Made by a program: the position numbers and the translations under genes
Notes under the pieces: model-generated
Told to the model about the DNA's origin: nothing
Database searches by the model: none
What the model saw: only the letters and a program-made list of their open reading frames with translations
Shown here: in pieces, positions 16,136 to 25,647 of the stretch
Numbering within the stretch: position 1 is the stretch's first letter
How the letters are laid out: each line of letters begins with the position of its first letter
Assembly: GCA_023231445.1 (NCBI GenBank)
Contig: JALNVF010000022.1
Location: 1 to 31,854 of the forward strand
DNA length: 31,854 bases
Reading direction: 5' to 3'
From: Treponema sp.
Lineage (GTDB): Bacteria; Spirochaetota; Spirochaetia; Treponematales; Treponemataceae

Positions 16136-17563
16136 TTATATGATAGATTCAAGTGCTGCTACAACATCCGGATCATACATATCCGGCTCCTCCTTAAGTT
16201 TTGCAATAGCTGTTTCTTTATCGTTAATTTCGTGATAACTGCGCTTACTCGAAAGTGAGATATAACTTTCCGCAACACGTATAAGCCGGGCTATCTGGGG
16301 TATCGCATCTCCTTTCAAACCATCCGGGTATCCGGATCCATCCATGTTTTCGTGATGTTTATTAGCGGCATCTGCAAACACTTCCCAATACCGCTTAGGC
16401 ACAAACTGAAGATATTTGTCTGCCATGTTTACATGCTGTTTTAATTGAGAACGTTCTGCATCTGTAAGTGTTTCAGCAGAAAGGAGATCCTGATTAACTG
16501 CGAGGAATCCGGCGTCGTATACCATTGACGCACAGAAAAAAACCATTGCCTCACGCTGCCTGAGTCCAAGCGCCATAGCAAGTTTATATACAAGTTCACT
16601 CACGTTTTTTGAATTATTCTTGCGGTTTGTAGCCTGATCGATTTTTGCGCCCAGGTCTTCGCATTTAGCGGCAAGATCCCGCATTTCCGCTTTTTCTTCC
16701 GAAGTTTCTTCCGGTTCAGGAAGTGCATCCATACCCCACCGGGAACTTCCTGCAGATTTCAGAGCGTTACCTCCGTACAAATCAGTAACGCCACCGAGCA
16801 TAAGCCTGTTCGTCTGATTCTGATTCTGTGCAAGAAGTTTGAATGCCTCGACATACTGCTGCTGCTGCATCTGCTGATGTTTGAAACCAGCACGGACAAT
16901 CACAATTATAATAAGTATTACAATCACAATAAACGCTGCAATAACGAATATTGCTATTATCATTATGTGGCCGGTATTCTTTGATTCCTGCGCAGAAGCA
17001 GTAAGTCCTGAATTCAAGTTCTTCATTCCAGTATCGATCTTATTAATAAGTTCCACCTGGTTTTTACTTGTCTCTTCCTGCTGTTCCTTCATTATTGTCT
17101 GCTGCTGATCGAATCGTTTCTGTTCGTCAACACGAGCAGCTTTTTGTTCTTCGAGCTGCGCGTTCATCTGCGCCTGCTGTTTACTTTCTTTCGCCTGCTG
17201 CTCTTCGGCCTCTATCTGTGCAATAAGTTTTTTTATCGTATTGTTTTCTACGTCAGGAAACTGATCAATACCCGATTTCACATCAACAAGATTAATGTAA
17301 TCTTTATCTTTCCTGATCTCCTGCAGTCTCTTCGTATATATCGACTGTGCTACATAAATAATATTGGCAGGAATACCGTTCTGCCTGGTAAGCGTCATGG
17401 CCTGATTTACATATTTATAGGCATTTGTTATATCGCCATTTTCATATGCGTCGTTTGCCTTATCAAGATATTTTCCGGCCAATTCTGCAGTTGAAGCAAA
17501 TATTTGAGCAGTAAGAATAAATCCTAAAAATATTTTCCACAGCAGTTTCTTATTTTGTAACAT
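16136..17563 (-). CDS. Membrane protein with coiled coil and degenerate HD-GYP domain
   Basis: The 475-residue protein has a signal peptide (1-24), a helical TPR-like segment (28-105) and a Gln/Glu-rich coiled coil (110-195). A membrane span (199-224) and a C-terminal HD-GYP-type domain (about 320-475) follow. The span places the N-terminal part in the periplasm and the HD-GYP part in the cytoplasm. HD-GYP domains normally hydrolyse c-di-GMP. This one keeps the HHENMDGSGYPDGLKGD block (403-419) and IPQIARLIRVAESY, but the metal-binding HDxGK motif reads Y349-D-A-G-F, without the His or the Lys. It is probably a non-catalytic sensor or scaffold. A GGAG site 6 bases before the ATG at 17563 fixes the start; the frame opens earlier but without such a site. 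It overlaps the previous gene by 14 bases. Confidence 0.8.
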   Translation of the reverse strand: MLQNKKLLWKIFLGFILTAQIFASTAELAGKYLDKANDAYENGDITNAYKYVNQAMTLTRQNGIPANIIYVAQSIYTKRLQEIRKDKDYINLVDVKSGIDQFPDVENNTIKKLIAQIEAEEQQAKESKQQAQMNAQLEEQKAARVDEQKRFDQQQTIMKEQQEETSKNQVELINKIDTGMKNLNSGLTASAQESKNTGHIMIIAIFVIAAFIVIVILIIIVIVRAGFKHQQMQQQQYVEAFKLLAQNQNQTNRLMLGGVTDLYGGNALKSAGSSRWGMDALPEPEETSEEKAEMRDLAAKCEDLGAKIDQATNRKNNSKNVSELVYKLAMALGLRQREAMVFFCASMVYDAGFLAVNQDLLSAETLTDAERSQLKQHVNMADKYLQFVPKRYWEVFADAANKHHENMDGSGYPDGLKGDAIPQIARLIRVAESYISLSSKRSYHEINDKETAIAKLKEEPDMYDPDVVAALESII

Positions 17564-18653
17564 TTTCAACTCCAATCGCAAAAATTATACCGGCATGATT
17601 TTCTATGCCTTCATTTTTTATGTACAGATTATCATTTAATCCGACATTAAAGTTAAGCTTAATCCGCTCCAGTTCTGCAATCGGCAGTGCAATATTCAGT
17701 CCGGTACCCATCGCAGAATTGATATTCCCATAGAATAAATGCCCTGCATAATAATCATAAAAACCGGAAAGTACCATATTTCCAAGATTTACATGACTAA
17801 ATCCGATTCCTGCAAAAGGCGTTAAAAAAGTCCCCTGCAGCACGGTTACTGATCCCGCGGCAGCAGTCACCAGACTGGCAAATCCTGCACGAAAGAAAAT
17901 TTTCTTATTAAAACCGGCAAAACTCACCTTTGGTGCCAGTTTCACAGATCCCAACATTGTTTTATCGTCATTATACAAAGGCAGAATAATTCCTTCTGTA
18001 AAAACATCAAGACCAAATACGTATTTCTGCTGCATTTCATATTCATACGTAAACGCGGCAGATAATCCGTACCTTAGAGAACTGTAATCGTCAGGAGTTT
18101 CGGAAATAAGCGTAAAACCTGCAAGTCCAAAACAGGTATTCCAATAAGCGGATGAATATTTTTCTTCCTTTCCGGTAATATATACTGACTTTCCTGCAGC
18201 AGTCTTTGCTGTCTGAAATTCTTTATCAGCCTTTGTCCGCTGCGCTTCTTTTTCACGCTCTATCCGTTCACGTTCGGCAATTCTCTTTGCTTCCTGCAGT
18301 TTTTCATATGCTTCCTGTTTTTCAAGTGAATCCTGAATTTCTGCATACATTTCCACAGCTTCCGTATTTTCAAGATTATTGTCGATAACAACAAGTATTG
18401 ACTGTTCTGCAAATTTAAAATCATTCGAAATAACAAGTCTGCGTATTTTTTTCATCGTATACGTTTCAATCAAATCATAATCACTGTTCTCCTGTTCTCC
18501 GCGCAGAACAGTGTCAAGATCTGTATCTGAATGGTTTATAAACGCGGTATCGATTTGTTTATATGCCAGGCTTATTGAACTGTCAACTGCAAATATCGGA
18601 ATAACGCCCCAGCCTGCACAGATCAGTAATAGTAGAATCATCTGTTTTTTCAA
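17550..18653 (-). CDS. Exported coiled-coil/beta-domain protein (TTG start)
   Basis: I do not recognise a named family. The best start is a TTG at 18653, 8 bases after AGGAG. It gives MKKQMILLLLICAGWG, an ideal signal peptide cleaved near IFA-VDSS, and 367 residues. An ATG at 18683 exists, but it would bury the signal in an acidic extension and has no ribosome site. After the signal come a helical segment (25-95) and a Lys/Arg/Glu coiled coil (about 98-145). From about 165 onward there is an alternating beta-strand domain rich in Gly and aromatics, resembling a small outer-membrane barrel. The coiled-coil plus helical start resembles that of the next gene, which it overlaps by 14 bases. Co-expression with the HD-GYP-like protein suggests a trans-envelope partnership (inferred). 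Confidence 0.7.
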   Translation of the reverse strand: MKKQMILLLLICAGWGVIPIFAVDSSISLAYKQIDTAFINHSDTDLDTVLRGEQENSDYDLIETYTMKKIRRLVISNDFKFAEQSILVVIDNNLENTEAVEMYAEIQDSLEKQEAYEKLQEAKRIAERERIEREKEAQRTKADKEFQTAKTAAGKSVYITGKEEKYSSAYWNTCFGLAGFTLISETPDDYSSLRYGLSAAFTYEYEMQQKYVFGLDVFTEGIILPLYNDDKTMLGSVKLAPKVSFAGFNKKIFFRAGFASLVTAAAGSVTVLQGTFLTPFAGIGFSHVNLGNMVLSGFYDYYAGHLFYGNINSAMGTGLNIALPIAELERIKLNFNVGLNDNLYIKNEGIENHAGIIFAIGVENVTK

Positions 18654-18695
18654 AATCCGGTCTCCTGTATCTTCATCGTCCATTGTTCTCTTTCA

Positions 18696-18732
18696 GAAAA
18701 ACGCTGATTAATTCGACTCGAAGTAATCAGCG
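18696..18732 (-). terminator. Terminator or attenuator after the giant Ig-repeat gene
   Basis: On the minus strand CGCTGATTA pairs with TAATCAGCG (arms 18724-18732 and 18702-18710). The loop contains a further 4-bp pairing, and GTTTTT follows. It starts 5 bases after the stop codon of the giant gene. The next genes run in the same direction about 45 bases further on, with no clear promoter between, so partial readthrough would set their level. Confidence 0.65.
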
Positions 18733-18737
18733 GAATC

Positions 18738-21700
18738 CTAGAATACATTCATCCGTATTCCCTCTGCAATCTGGAATACCATATTCTGAATATCTACCGT
18801 ACTTGAAATATCTGTAGGTATAAACCATATTGAACCTTCCGTATACAACGAGAAAGTCCGGAACATTTTTACATTCGGTATGGTTATACGGGGAAATTCA
18901 ATCTGGCCGAGCAATGCACTCAAAACCTGTGCTTTTCCGCTGTTTGTTTCATTAAAGCGCGAAAAATCAGCACCAATTGCAAAATTTGCAGACAACCATT
19001 CCCAGTCATGGCCAAAAAAATAACTGAACGGAAGATGACCGACATTTGCAAGAATTTTTATACCAAAAACACTATCTCCACCGTAGCGCATTTCCGTCTG
19101 CGAAAATATATCGCGCTGAATCTGGGTAAACTGTCCCCACTGGAACTGCAGTTTTACGTTGTCGTCAAAGAATGTCAGACCGGCGCCGATATCATATAGT
19201 GTAGCACCCCAGAAATGCCAGTCCAGATACAAACCCTGTATGAATGACGGCACCTCATACGATGCTTTATCACCTTTGCGAAGTGCAAGTTTTACACTTT
19301 TTAGTTCAACGTCGTCTCTGGTGAGTCCCGAAAAACCGAGCTGCTGATTATATCTGCCTCCCATTCCCGGAGAAATAAGTTTTATATACGGCTTCGTATT
19401 GTCGATCTGAACAATAATCCGCGTAATTGCAGTCTCTCCGTTTTTCATTGTAGCACGAAGAAGAAGGAAATGATAACCTTCGCTAATATCCTGATTTTCG
19501 ACACGGTAATACCATTTTTCCGCTGTAGAAAGTGGTATAAATGTTTTGCCATTATCAAAACTCAACTCAACAAATGCAACTTTTTTTGCAGCTACAGTCT
19601 GCTTCTGTTCTTTAGTTGCCTCCCTGGTCTTTGAAAAGAGCAGCTCGTCCTCATCGATGGAATATCCGGCAGTACCCTTAATATACGGACGGTTCATGGC
19701 AAAGTCGCCATAGGTAAAATTATCAACAGTGATCCATGGTCCGACAGGAGAATAAAACACCGTCTGTTTTCTTGACTGTATTACAGTCTTACCGTCTATG
19801 GTCGCATCGATATGATATGTATGCGTTCCTGCAGTAAGAACTTCCGGAGTAATTACAAAACTGAAAAATCCGCTTGATGTAACTTTGCCGTCCGTAATTT
19901 TCTTATCGTCTATATACAACGAGAGGTTCGTTATGGCTTTCTCCGCTGCAGCCTGTCCGTAAATGTTGAAAACGCCCTGTTTATGTTCACCGTCAAACGG
20001 GTACAGTAAATCAACAGACGCAAGCGGACGTGTTTTGTCAAGTTCTATATTACGGCTTACTCTGGTAACATTTCCGGCTTTGTCTTTTCCGGTAAGTTCA
20101 ATATTGTAAAATCCGTTGTCAAGACTCGAGATATCAAGCACATGTGTAATTATTCTGTCAGGTGACATCGCAACGTGCGATAATTCCTTGTTTACCGATT
20201 TCTGTTCAAGACTGCGTACGGTAATATACATATCGGTAATAGCGGTATTATCAAATGCATATCCTGAGAAAAACAGCGTTCCTGTCGTCTTTGAATCATC
20301 AAGAGGCAGCTCAAGAGAAAGTTCCGGACTGATATTATCAATATTGACAAGACTTGAGTAAAGCCCGGTAATGCCGTAATTATCCGTTATTTTTATAAAT
20401 ACAACCTGTGTACCGTCGGGGATCGCACGGGTATCTACCGTATATACCCAGTTTTCCGTACCAAGCGCATCATTATAACTGTTACCGTTGTCAAGCGATA
20501 CCTGAACTTTTGCAATACCGTTTTTATCACTTGCAACACCTTTTATCTGAATAACGCCCCGTACTGACGTATCAATCGGCGGTTCCGTTACGGCTCCCTT
20601 TGGTTCCTCCAGAGATATCCGGAAACGACGTACAGTTTCCGGACCTTTTACACCGTTAATATCGACGGCATAGACCGTAACCGTATGTTCATTGTCTGTC
20701 ATAGAAGAAAGCGGGACGTCGATCGAAAAACTTGTTCCTGCATCGGGAAGCTGCTGGTACTGATTGTTGTCTATCTTATACCAGATATTCGACGGTCCAT
20801 CGTCGTCATAAACAACACCCGATATTGTGAAGTCGCGTGTAATAACTTCATTATCCGACGGCAGATGAATTTCTGCGCGAGGCAGATCAGATTCAGCATC
20901 AATACTGAATTTCCATGATTCAACCGCTGCGGTATTTCCTGCATAATCGGTAAACTCAAACGACATTGCATCATCTATCGGCTGTTCCGTTGTTCCGATA
21001 TGTGTCACAATAAGCGGTTCAACGGTAATTTCGTTACGTTTCTGCGGCTGTGCAGCCTGACCTTTCTTAACTGGTACAGGAGGAGCCACATAATACGCCT
21101 TATCTACACCGACAGTATCTCTGGCAATAAATGCAATAAGATTATCGCCATTAACGACATCGGAATCCAGCGGCAGGACAACCTGTACCTGCGGCGGTGT
21201 TGTATCTTTATATACAGCTGTACGTACACAGCCTGAGTGCCCGCCGTTATCGTATGCCCGTATGTCAATCCGGATCAGACCGTCGTTCATGTCCGCAAGA
21301 GAAACATCGGTACTGAATGTAACACCTGTTGAAGCTTTTTTGGGGAGCGTAAAGGGAATCCAATCTCCTCCACCATCGATTGAATATTCTACAGTTTTAA
21401 TTCCACTTGGATCAGCAGCAGTACCTGATATTTTTACCGTATTTTTTACCCAGTCGTAAATTGCAGGTGTTTCTATATGAATATCAGGTGCACCGGCATC
21501 TACAATAAAATTCACTGCAGGAGACGTATATGAAATACCCTGACCGTCCGTTACTTTCACTGCTATATTTTTAAAGCCCGCTTCCGCGGACGGGGTCAAT
21601 GTTATTGTGTTTCCGTCAGTCGAAACAGTCAGTCCGTTTTCAGGAGTAACAAGTGCGGCAGTTACCGGGAGTGGAACGTTTGCATAAAATATAATCGACT

Positions 21701-24700
21701 GGCCTGGCATCATAAGATATGTATCGGCAGCAGTATCATATCCGATCCCGCTGGACGGCATTTGATACACTGCACGACTGTCGTCAATCCGGGACGAATC
21801 AACGGTACGAACAACGGCAATTGTCCCCCGTAATTCCTTTGTAGACGATCCTGCCCTGACAGTAATTTTTACATCCGTCATGCGTACCGGAAGATCTGCA
21901 AGCGGAATTTCAGCAGTCCAGTGCTCACTGTCTTTTTCAGGCTTTAGTAATTTCGCAGTACCACGCTGTGTCACATCTCCCCCAGGTATGTCGTCACCGG
22001 AAAATTCATATGAAACAGAGGATACAACATCACCTGTATCAACAGATACAGTCATTTTTCCGGGCACTTCTTTTGCTCCGGAACGCGCGACCGCAACAGG
22101 CATACCGCTCTCATACGGCTGATCATTAACCTGTGCAATAAACGCTTCAAGCTGAGCAGCTTTTCTTGCCGTATATTTTGAAGAACCGGCTGTCAGCAGA
22201 TTCGTACCTGTCTTCATTTCACTGCGGCGGAATATGCCGAAATTCTGTCCGGCATCTCCCTGATAAACAACGGTATAATATACGTCGAAACTGTCCAGCC
22301 AGACAGTTACGGGAGCTTTTGCCTTTACCGGTTTTTTCCCGTCTCCTTCCGGCAGAGGCGGTATATTACTGATACAAACCGCGTTTGCTGAACTGTTTCC
22401 GCCGGCACTTGCTGCCTCAAATTCAAGCACATACATACCCGGCCCGTGCGCCGAAGCATCAAAATCGACCGAAAATGAACCGTCTTTATCAAATTTAACA
22501 GGAGTTATATCAGTCGAAGCAGAAGCAGCTTTTGCATCGGAAACAAAGCCGGCTTCGTCGACGGAAGCATTCACCGCAAGTATCCGGTACCCAAAAGAAC
22601 CTATCCCGGTTACGCAGGATACCGTACCGCTCACCTTTACGGGCCCCGAAGAACCGTCAATTGCTGCTGTTCCGGAAGCACCGGTTATTGTTACCGCCGG
22701 AACAGCCGTATCCGATTTAAACGTAAGTTCCTGTGATTCATACGAAAGCCCCTGATCAGTGGTTACACGGACTTTTACCGGAACAGACGAACCGACTGCG
22801 TCACCGGCAGTCAGTATAATGCTGTTACCGTTAAGCTGTGCAGCCGCAAACGGAGTTTTCGGTACAATTTCAACCTTTGATGCATTTCCGCCAATAAAAT
22901 ATCCGCTCGCAGGAATTTCCTTACTCAGCTGCATAACACCGTTTTCATCAACAGTACTGTCGCTGAACACAACACGAGGCATATCACTTTTTACAACCGT
23001 CAGATCCGCGACAGAAAGAAGTGTGCGCTGCTCTGTCGTCCGACCGTAAATGTCTTCCGCAACGACAGAAACCTTCACCAGACCTTCCGGAAAATCAGGG
23101 GAAATCGGAATCGTAACCGGAACAGACAGTGCATTTTTTACGGTCTGGTCATGAACTTCACTGCCGTCTGCACCCCATGATAATTTCCAGGTAATTTTCG
23201 TAATACCGCATGTCGACGAAGCCGTCGTTGAATACAATGTCCCGGCCTCCGGATTAACTGCCATACCATTGACAACATCCGCTGTTTCCTTACCAGTTGT
23301 TAATTCCGCCGTGCTGAACACCGGAGCCGTACCTTCTGCGGTAAATGTAACGATTACCGGGTTTCCGACAACTCCGTTTACATCAACTGCAGTAACCTTT
23401 ACGGTATGTTTTCCGGCTTTTAAATCCGCCCCTGATCCCAGATCTGCATAAAACACACCTTTGGTATCCTGAGTCTGCTCTTCTCCGTCATCCAGGCTGT
23501 AACGTACGGACTGTACGCCGTCATCATCAACGGCTATACCACGCACGAAAACATCTCCTTTTTCGTCCACACGCGTTTCTTCTGTCGGCTCGGAAAGTGT
23601 AACGACAGGTTTGTCCATTTTCTGATCAAGTTCTATCATCTGCGATACGTCTATAACGTTGCCTGCAAGATCCGTTGCAGAAACTGTAAATTTCCGGGAT
23701 TTATCCTTGGAACCGGTTGTATCAAATTCAATCGACCAGTACGGATTACCGGGAATGAGATCAAAATCACCTTTCTGATCACCGAAAATCCAGGAAAGTT
23801 TTGTTATGCCCAGCTTGTCTTTCGCATATCCTGCTACTGCAAATTTTCCATTCTGAGTTTCTTTTAACCCGGGAAGAACAATTTTTACGTCAGGTTTTGT
23901 ATTGTCAATAAAATAAAGGAATGAATAAATTCCTTCACTGCCAGCGTTGTCCCTTGCCTTAAACCAGAGCACGGATGGACCGTCCGTATATTTTTTTGTA
24001 TCAACGGGTATATCAAATGTCCAGTTACCGGCTTTTTTGTTTTCAGTAATTTTCGTATCAAGGAACGTCTTACCGTCATCCAGTGAGTAGGAAAGTGATT
24101 TTATACCGTTTCCGTCACTGATCGTTCCTTTGAATTTAATACTGCCGGAAACAAGTGTTCCCATTCCATAGTTTTCAACCGCAGTGACCGGCTGGCGTCT
24201 GTCAAGATTCCAGGTAAGCGATACCGGATTTCCCGGCAAACCGTTTATATCAGTACCAATAACTTCTATAGAATGCTTTCCCTCGGGAAGATTTCTTGTA
24301 TCAAGATAATAAGACCAGAATTCCTTTCCTTCTGCCCGTACCGGATGTTCTTTATCGCCGTCAAGAATAAGATCAACATGATCCACGCCGTCATCATCAA
24401 CACACGTTCCGACAATATTCAGATTGCCTACAACACGCATATCCTGATGGGGATTCGTAATACCTGAGACAGGAAGATCGGATTTTGGATCAACATAAAT
24501 ATTATACGGCCCTTCAACAGCCTCGTTACCGCCCAGATCGGTTGCAGTAATCATAATATTGTATTTTCCGGGCTTCTTACCGGTCAAATCGAATGTTTCC
24601 TGCCAGCTGTCCAGATTAGTTACATTTTTTTCTTCTACATCTTTTGAACCATGTGCATATGCACAAATACAGGGAAATGACACGAACAGGAAATACAACG

Positions 24701-24725
24701 CTAACAACTTTTTGTTAATGAACAT
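18738..24725 (-). CDS. Giant Ig-like repeat envelope protein (1,995 residues)
   Basis: The protein has a signal peptide (MFINKKLL, cleavage near AYA-HG), then about fifteen tandem Ig-like modules of 85-120 residues. Typical module features are a start like PxVxIxxP, a core such as GTISDGNGIKSLSYSLDDGKTF, and an end such as VxAxDxxGN followed by a linker such as IDNTKP. Modules near both ends are the most regular. The middle (about 700-1,080) is diverged and contains a VWLDSFDVYYTVVY segment of another kind. The last 168 residues are rich in aromatic strands (LYLDWHFWGATLYDIGAG) and end in Phe, like an outer-membrane beta-domain. Hence surface or outer-membrane attachment is inferred. AAGAGGAG lies 8 bases before the ATG at 24725; a start at 24761 would lie on the promoter's -10 box. 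Roles in adhesion or envelope scaffolding are guesses. Confidence 0.85.
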   Translation of the reverse strand: MFINKKLLALYFLFVSFPCICAYAHGSKDVEEKNVTNLDSWQETFDLTGKKPGKYNIMITATDLGGNEAVEGPYNIYVDPKSDLPVSGITNPHQDMRVVGNLNIVGTCVDDDGVDHVDLILDGDKEHPVRAEGKEFWSYYLDTRNLPEGKHSIEVIGTDINGLPGNPVSLTWNLDRRQPVTAVENYGMGTLVSGSIKFKGTISDGNGIKSLSYSLDDGKTFLDTKITENKKAGNWTFDIPVDTKKYTDGPSVLWFKARDNAGSEGIYSFLYFIDNTKPDVKIVLPGLKETQNGKFAVAGYAKDKLGITKLSWIFGDQKGDFDLIPGNPYWSIEFDTTGSKDKSRKFTVSATDLAGNVIDVSQMIELDQKMDKPVVTLSEPTEETRVDEKGDVFVRGIAVDDDGVQSVRYSLDDGEEQTQDTKGVFYADLGSGADLKAGKHTVKVTAVDVNGVVGNPVIVTFTAEGTAPVFSTAELTTGKETADVVNGMAVNPEAGTLYSTTASSTCGITKITWKLSWGADGSEVHDQTVKNALSVPVTIPISPDFPEGLVKVSVVAEDIYGRTTEQRTLLSVADLTVVKSDMPRVVFSDSTVDENGVMQLSKEIPASGYFIGGNASKVEIVPKTPFAAAQLNGNSIILTAGDAVGSSVPVKVRVTTDQGLSYESQELTFKSDTAVPAVTITGASGTAAIDGSSGPVKVSGTVSCVTGIGSFGYRILAVNASVDEAGFVSDAKAASASTDITPVKFDKDGSFSVDFDASAHGPGMYVLEFEAASAGGNSSANAVCISNIPPLPEGDGKKPVKAKAPVTVWLDSFDVYYTVVYQGDAGQNFGIFRRSEMKTGTNLLTAGSSKYTARKAAQLEAFIAQVNDQPYESGMPVAVARSGAKEVPGKMTVSVDTGDVVSSVSYEFSGDDIPGGDVTQRGTAKLLKPEKDSEHWTAEIPLADLPVRMTDVKITVRAGSSTKELRGTIAVVRTVDSSRIDDSRAVYQMPSSGIGYDTAADTYLMMPGQSIIFYANVPLPVTAALVTPENGLTVSTDGNTITLTPSAEAGFKNIAVKVTDGQGISYTSPAVNFIVDAGAPDIHIETPAIYDWVKNTVKISGTAADPSGIKTVEYSIDGGGDWIPFTLPKKASTGVTFSTDVSLADMNDGLIRIDIRAYDNGGHSGCVRTAVYKDTTPPQVQVVLPLDSDVVNGDNLIAFIARDTVGVDKAYYVAPPVPVKKGQAAQPQKRNEITVEPLIVTHIGTTEQPIDDAMSFEFTDYAGNTAAVESWKFSIDAESDLPRAEIHLPSDNEVITRDFTISGVVYDDDGPSNIWYKIDNNQYQQLPDAGTSFSIDVPLSSMTDNEHTVTVYAVDINGVKGPETVRRFRISLEEPKGAVTEPPIDTSVRGVIQIKGVASDKNGIAKVQVSLDNGNSYNDALGTENWVYTVDTRAIPDGTQVVFIKITDNYGITGLYSSLVNIDNISPELSLELPLDDSKTTGTLFFSGYAFDNTAITDMYITVRSLEQKSVNKELSHVAMSPDRIITHVLDISSLDNGFYNIELTGKDKAGNVTRVSRNIELDKTRPLASVDLLYPFDGEHKQGVFNIYGQAAAEKAITNLSLYIDDKKITDGKVTSSGFFSFVITPEVLTAGTHTYHIDATIDGKTVIQSRKQTVFYSPVGPWITVDNFTYGDFAMNRPYIKGTAGYSIDEDELLFSKTREATKEQKQTVAAKKVAFVELSFDNGKTFIPLSTAEKWYYRVENQDISEGYHFLLLRATMKNGETAITRIIVQIDNTKPYIKLISPGMGGRYNQQLGFSGLTRDDVELKSVKLALRKGDKASYEVPSFIQGLYLDWHFWGATLYDIGAGLTFFDDNVKLQFQWGQFTQIQRDIFSQTEMRYGGDSVFGIKILANVGHLPFSYFFGHDWEWLSANFAIGADFSRFNETNSGKAQVLSALLGQIEFPRITIPNVKMFRTFSLYTEGSIWFIPTDISSTVDIQNMVFQIAEGIRMNVF

Positions 24726-24760
24726 TACGCCCACTCCTCTTAAATAATTGTATAGATTCA

Positions 24761-24788
24761 ATTATTACAGATATTAGAGATTTGTCAA
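24761..24788 (-). promoter_or_regulatory. Promoter of the giant Ig-repeat gene
   Basis: On the minus strand a perfect TTGACA (24788-24783) is followed by a 16-base spacer and AATAAT (24766-24761), five of six bases matching TATAAT. The leader would be about 28 bases and contains the AAGAGGAG ribosome site. Confidence 0.6.
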
Positions 24789-24872
24789 ATAGCTACTTTA
24801 TTATTATCGGAAAAAAAATCAAATTCTACAGTATTCGACGCGGTATTACGTTTCTTTTCTGATAAAATGATA

Positions 24873-24878
24873 TATAAT
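24873..24878 (+). promoter_or_regulatory. -10 box of the sirtuin gene (leaderless start)
   Basis: A perfect TATAAT ends 7 bases before the ATG at 24886. There is no Shine-Dalgarno site and no good -35 box, so the transcript probably starts at or next to the ATG. Confidence 0.5.
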
Positions 24879-24885
24879 TGGATAC

Positions 24886-25644
24886 ATGAGTGATAAATCT
24901 TTTGATGAAAACGTTGCTGAGCTTCAAAAGCTTATCGATTCAAGCTGTAATATTGTGTTTTTCGGAGGAGCAGGGGTCTCAACAGAAAGCGGCATACCGG
25001 ATTTCCGCAGTACAGACGGCCTGTATAATCAGAAATGGCAGTATCCGCCGGAACAAATAATAAGCAGAAGTTTTTTTGATGCAAAACCCGCCGAATTTTA
25101 CCGGTTCTACCGTGAAAAGCTCATTATAAAAGGTATCAAACCTAATCCTGCTCATTTAAAGCTTGCTGAACTTGAAATGGCAGGAAAACTTCGTGCTGTC
25201 ATAACGCAAAACATAGACGGACTGCATCAGGCAGCCGGCAGCAGAAACGTTTTTGAACTGCATGGCAGTACTTTGCGTAACTTCTGTATGAACTGTCACG
25301 CTTTTTACGATATTGATTTTATTACGGCCAGCGCAGGCAGCCCTGACGGTATTCCTCACTGTACAAAATGCGGCGGAATCGTAAAACCGGACGTTGTACT
25401 TTATGAAGAATGTCTAAACGAAGCATGTATGGAAGGAGCCGTCCGGGCAATACGAAATGCCGATATGCTCATAATCGGCGGTACGTCGCTTTCCGTATAT
25501 CCGGCAGCAGGATTAATCGATTACTATAGTGGAAACAAACTTGTACTCATAAATAAATCACCGACGTCAGGTGATTTAGCGGCACGTCTTTCAATCCATG
25601 ATTCCATAGGCAGAATACTTGGTGCAATAAAGGTAAACAAATAA
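24886..25644 (+). CDS. Sir2-family NAD-dependent protein deacylase
   Basis: Sirtuins remove acetyl or other acyl groups from lysines using NAD+, releasing nicotinamide and O-acyl-ADP-ribose. The 252-residue protein has the NAD loop GAGVSTESGIPDFRS (28-42), QNIDGLH (108-114) and the catalytic His126 in ELHGS. It also has a zinc site of four cysteines (C134, C137, C159, C162) and GGTSLSVYPAAGL near the C-terminus. All key residues are intact. The Ala-Tyr-Arg pattern typical of desuccinylases is not evident, so a deacetylase is more likely. The gene stands alone, divergent from the giant Ig gene, and ends 3 bases from parB on the other strand. A macro-domain gene at 30696-31250 could process its O-acetyl-ADP-ribose product. 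Confidence 0.92.
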   Translation: MSDKSFDENVAELQKLIDSSCNIVFFGGAGVSTESGIPDFRSTDGLYNQKWQYPPEQIISRSFFDAKPAEFYRFYREKLIIKGIKPNPAHLKLAELEMAGKLRAVITQNIDGLHQAAGSRNVFELHGSTLRNFCMNCHAFYDIDFITASAGSPDGIPHCTKCGGIVKPDVVLYEECLNEACMEGAVRAIRNADMLIIGGTSLSVYPAAGLIDYYSGNKLVLINKSPTSGDLAARLSIHDSIGRILGAIKVNK

Positions 25645-25647
25645 AAA

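Noticed and set aside
18654..18683. ATG start at 18683 for the exported coiled-coil/beta protein
   Set aside because: It has no ribosome site and prefixes the signal peptide with an acidic segment (DDEDTGD), whereas the TTG at 18653 has AGGAG at good spacing and a standard signal peptide.
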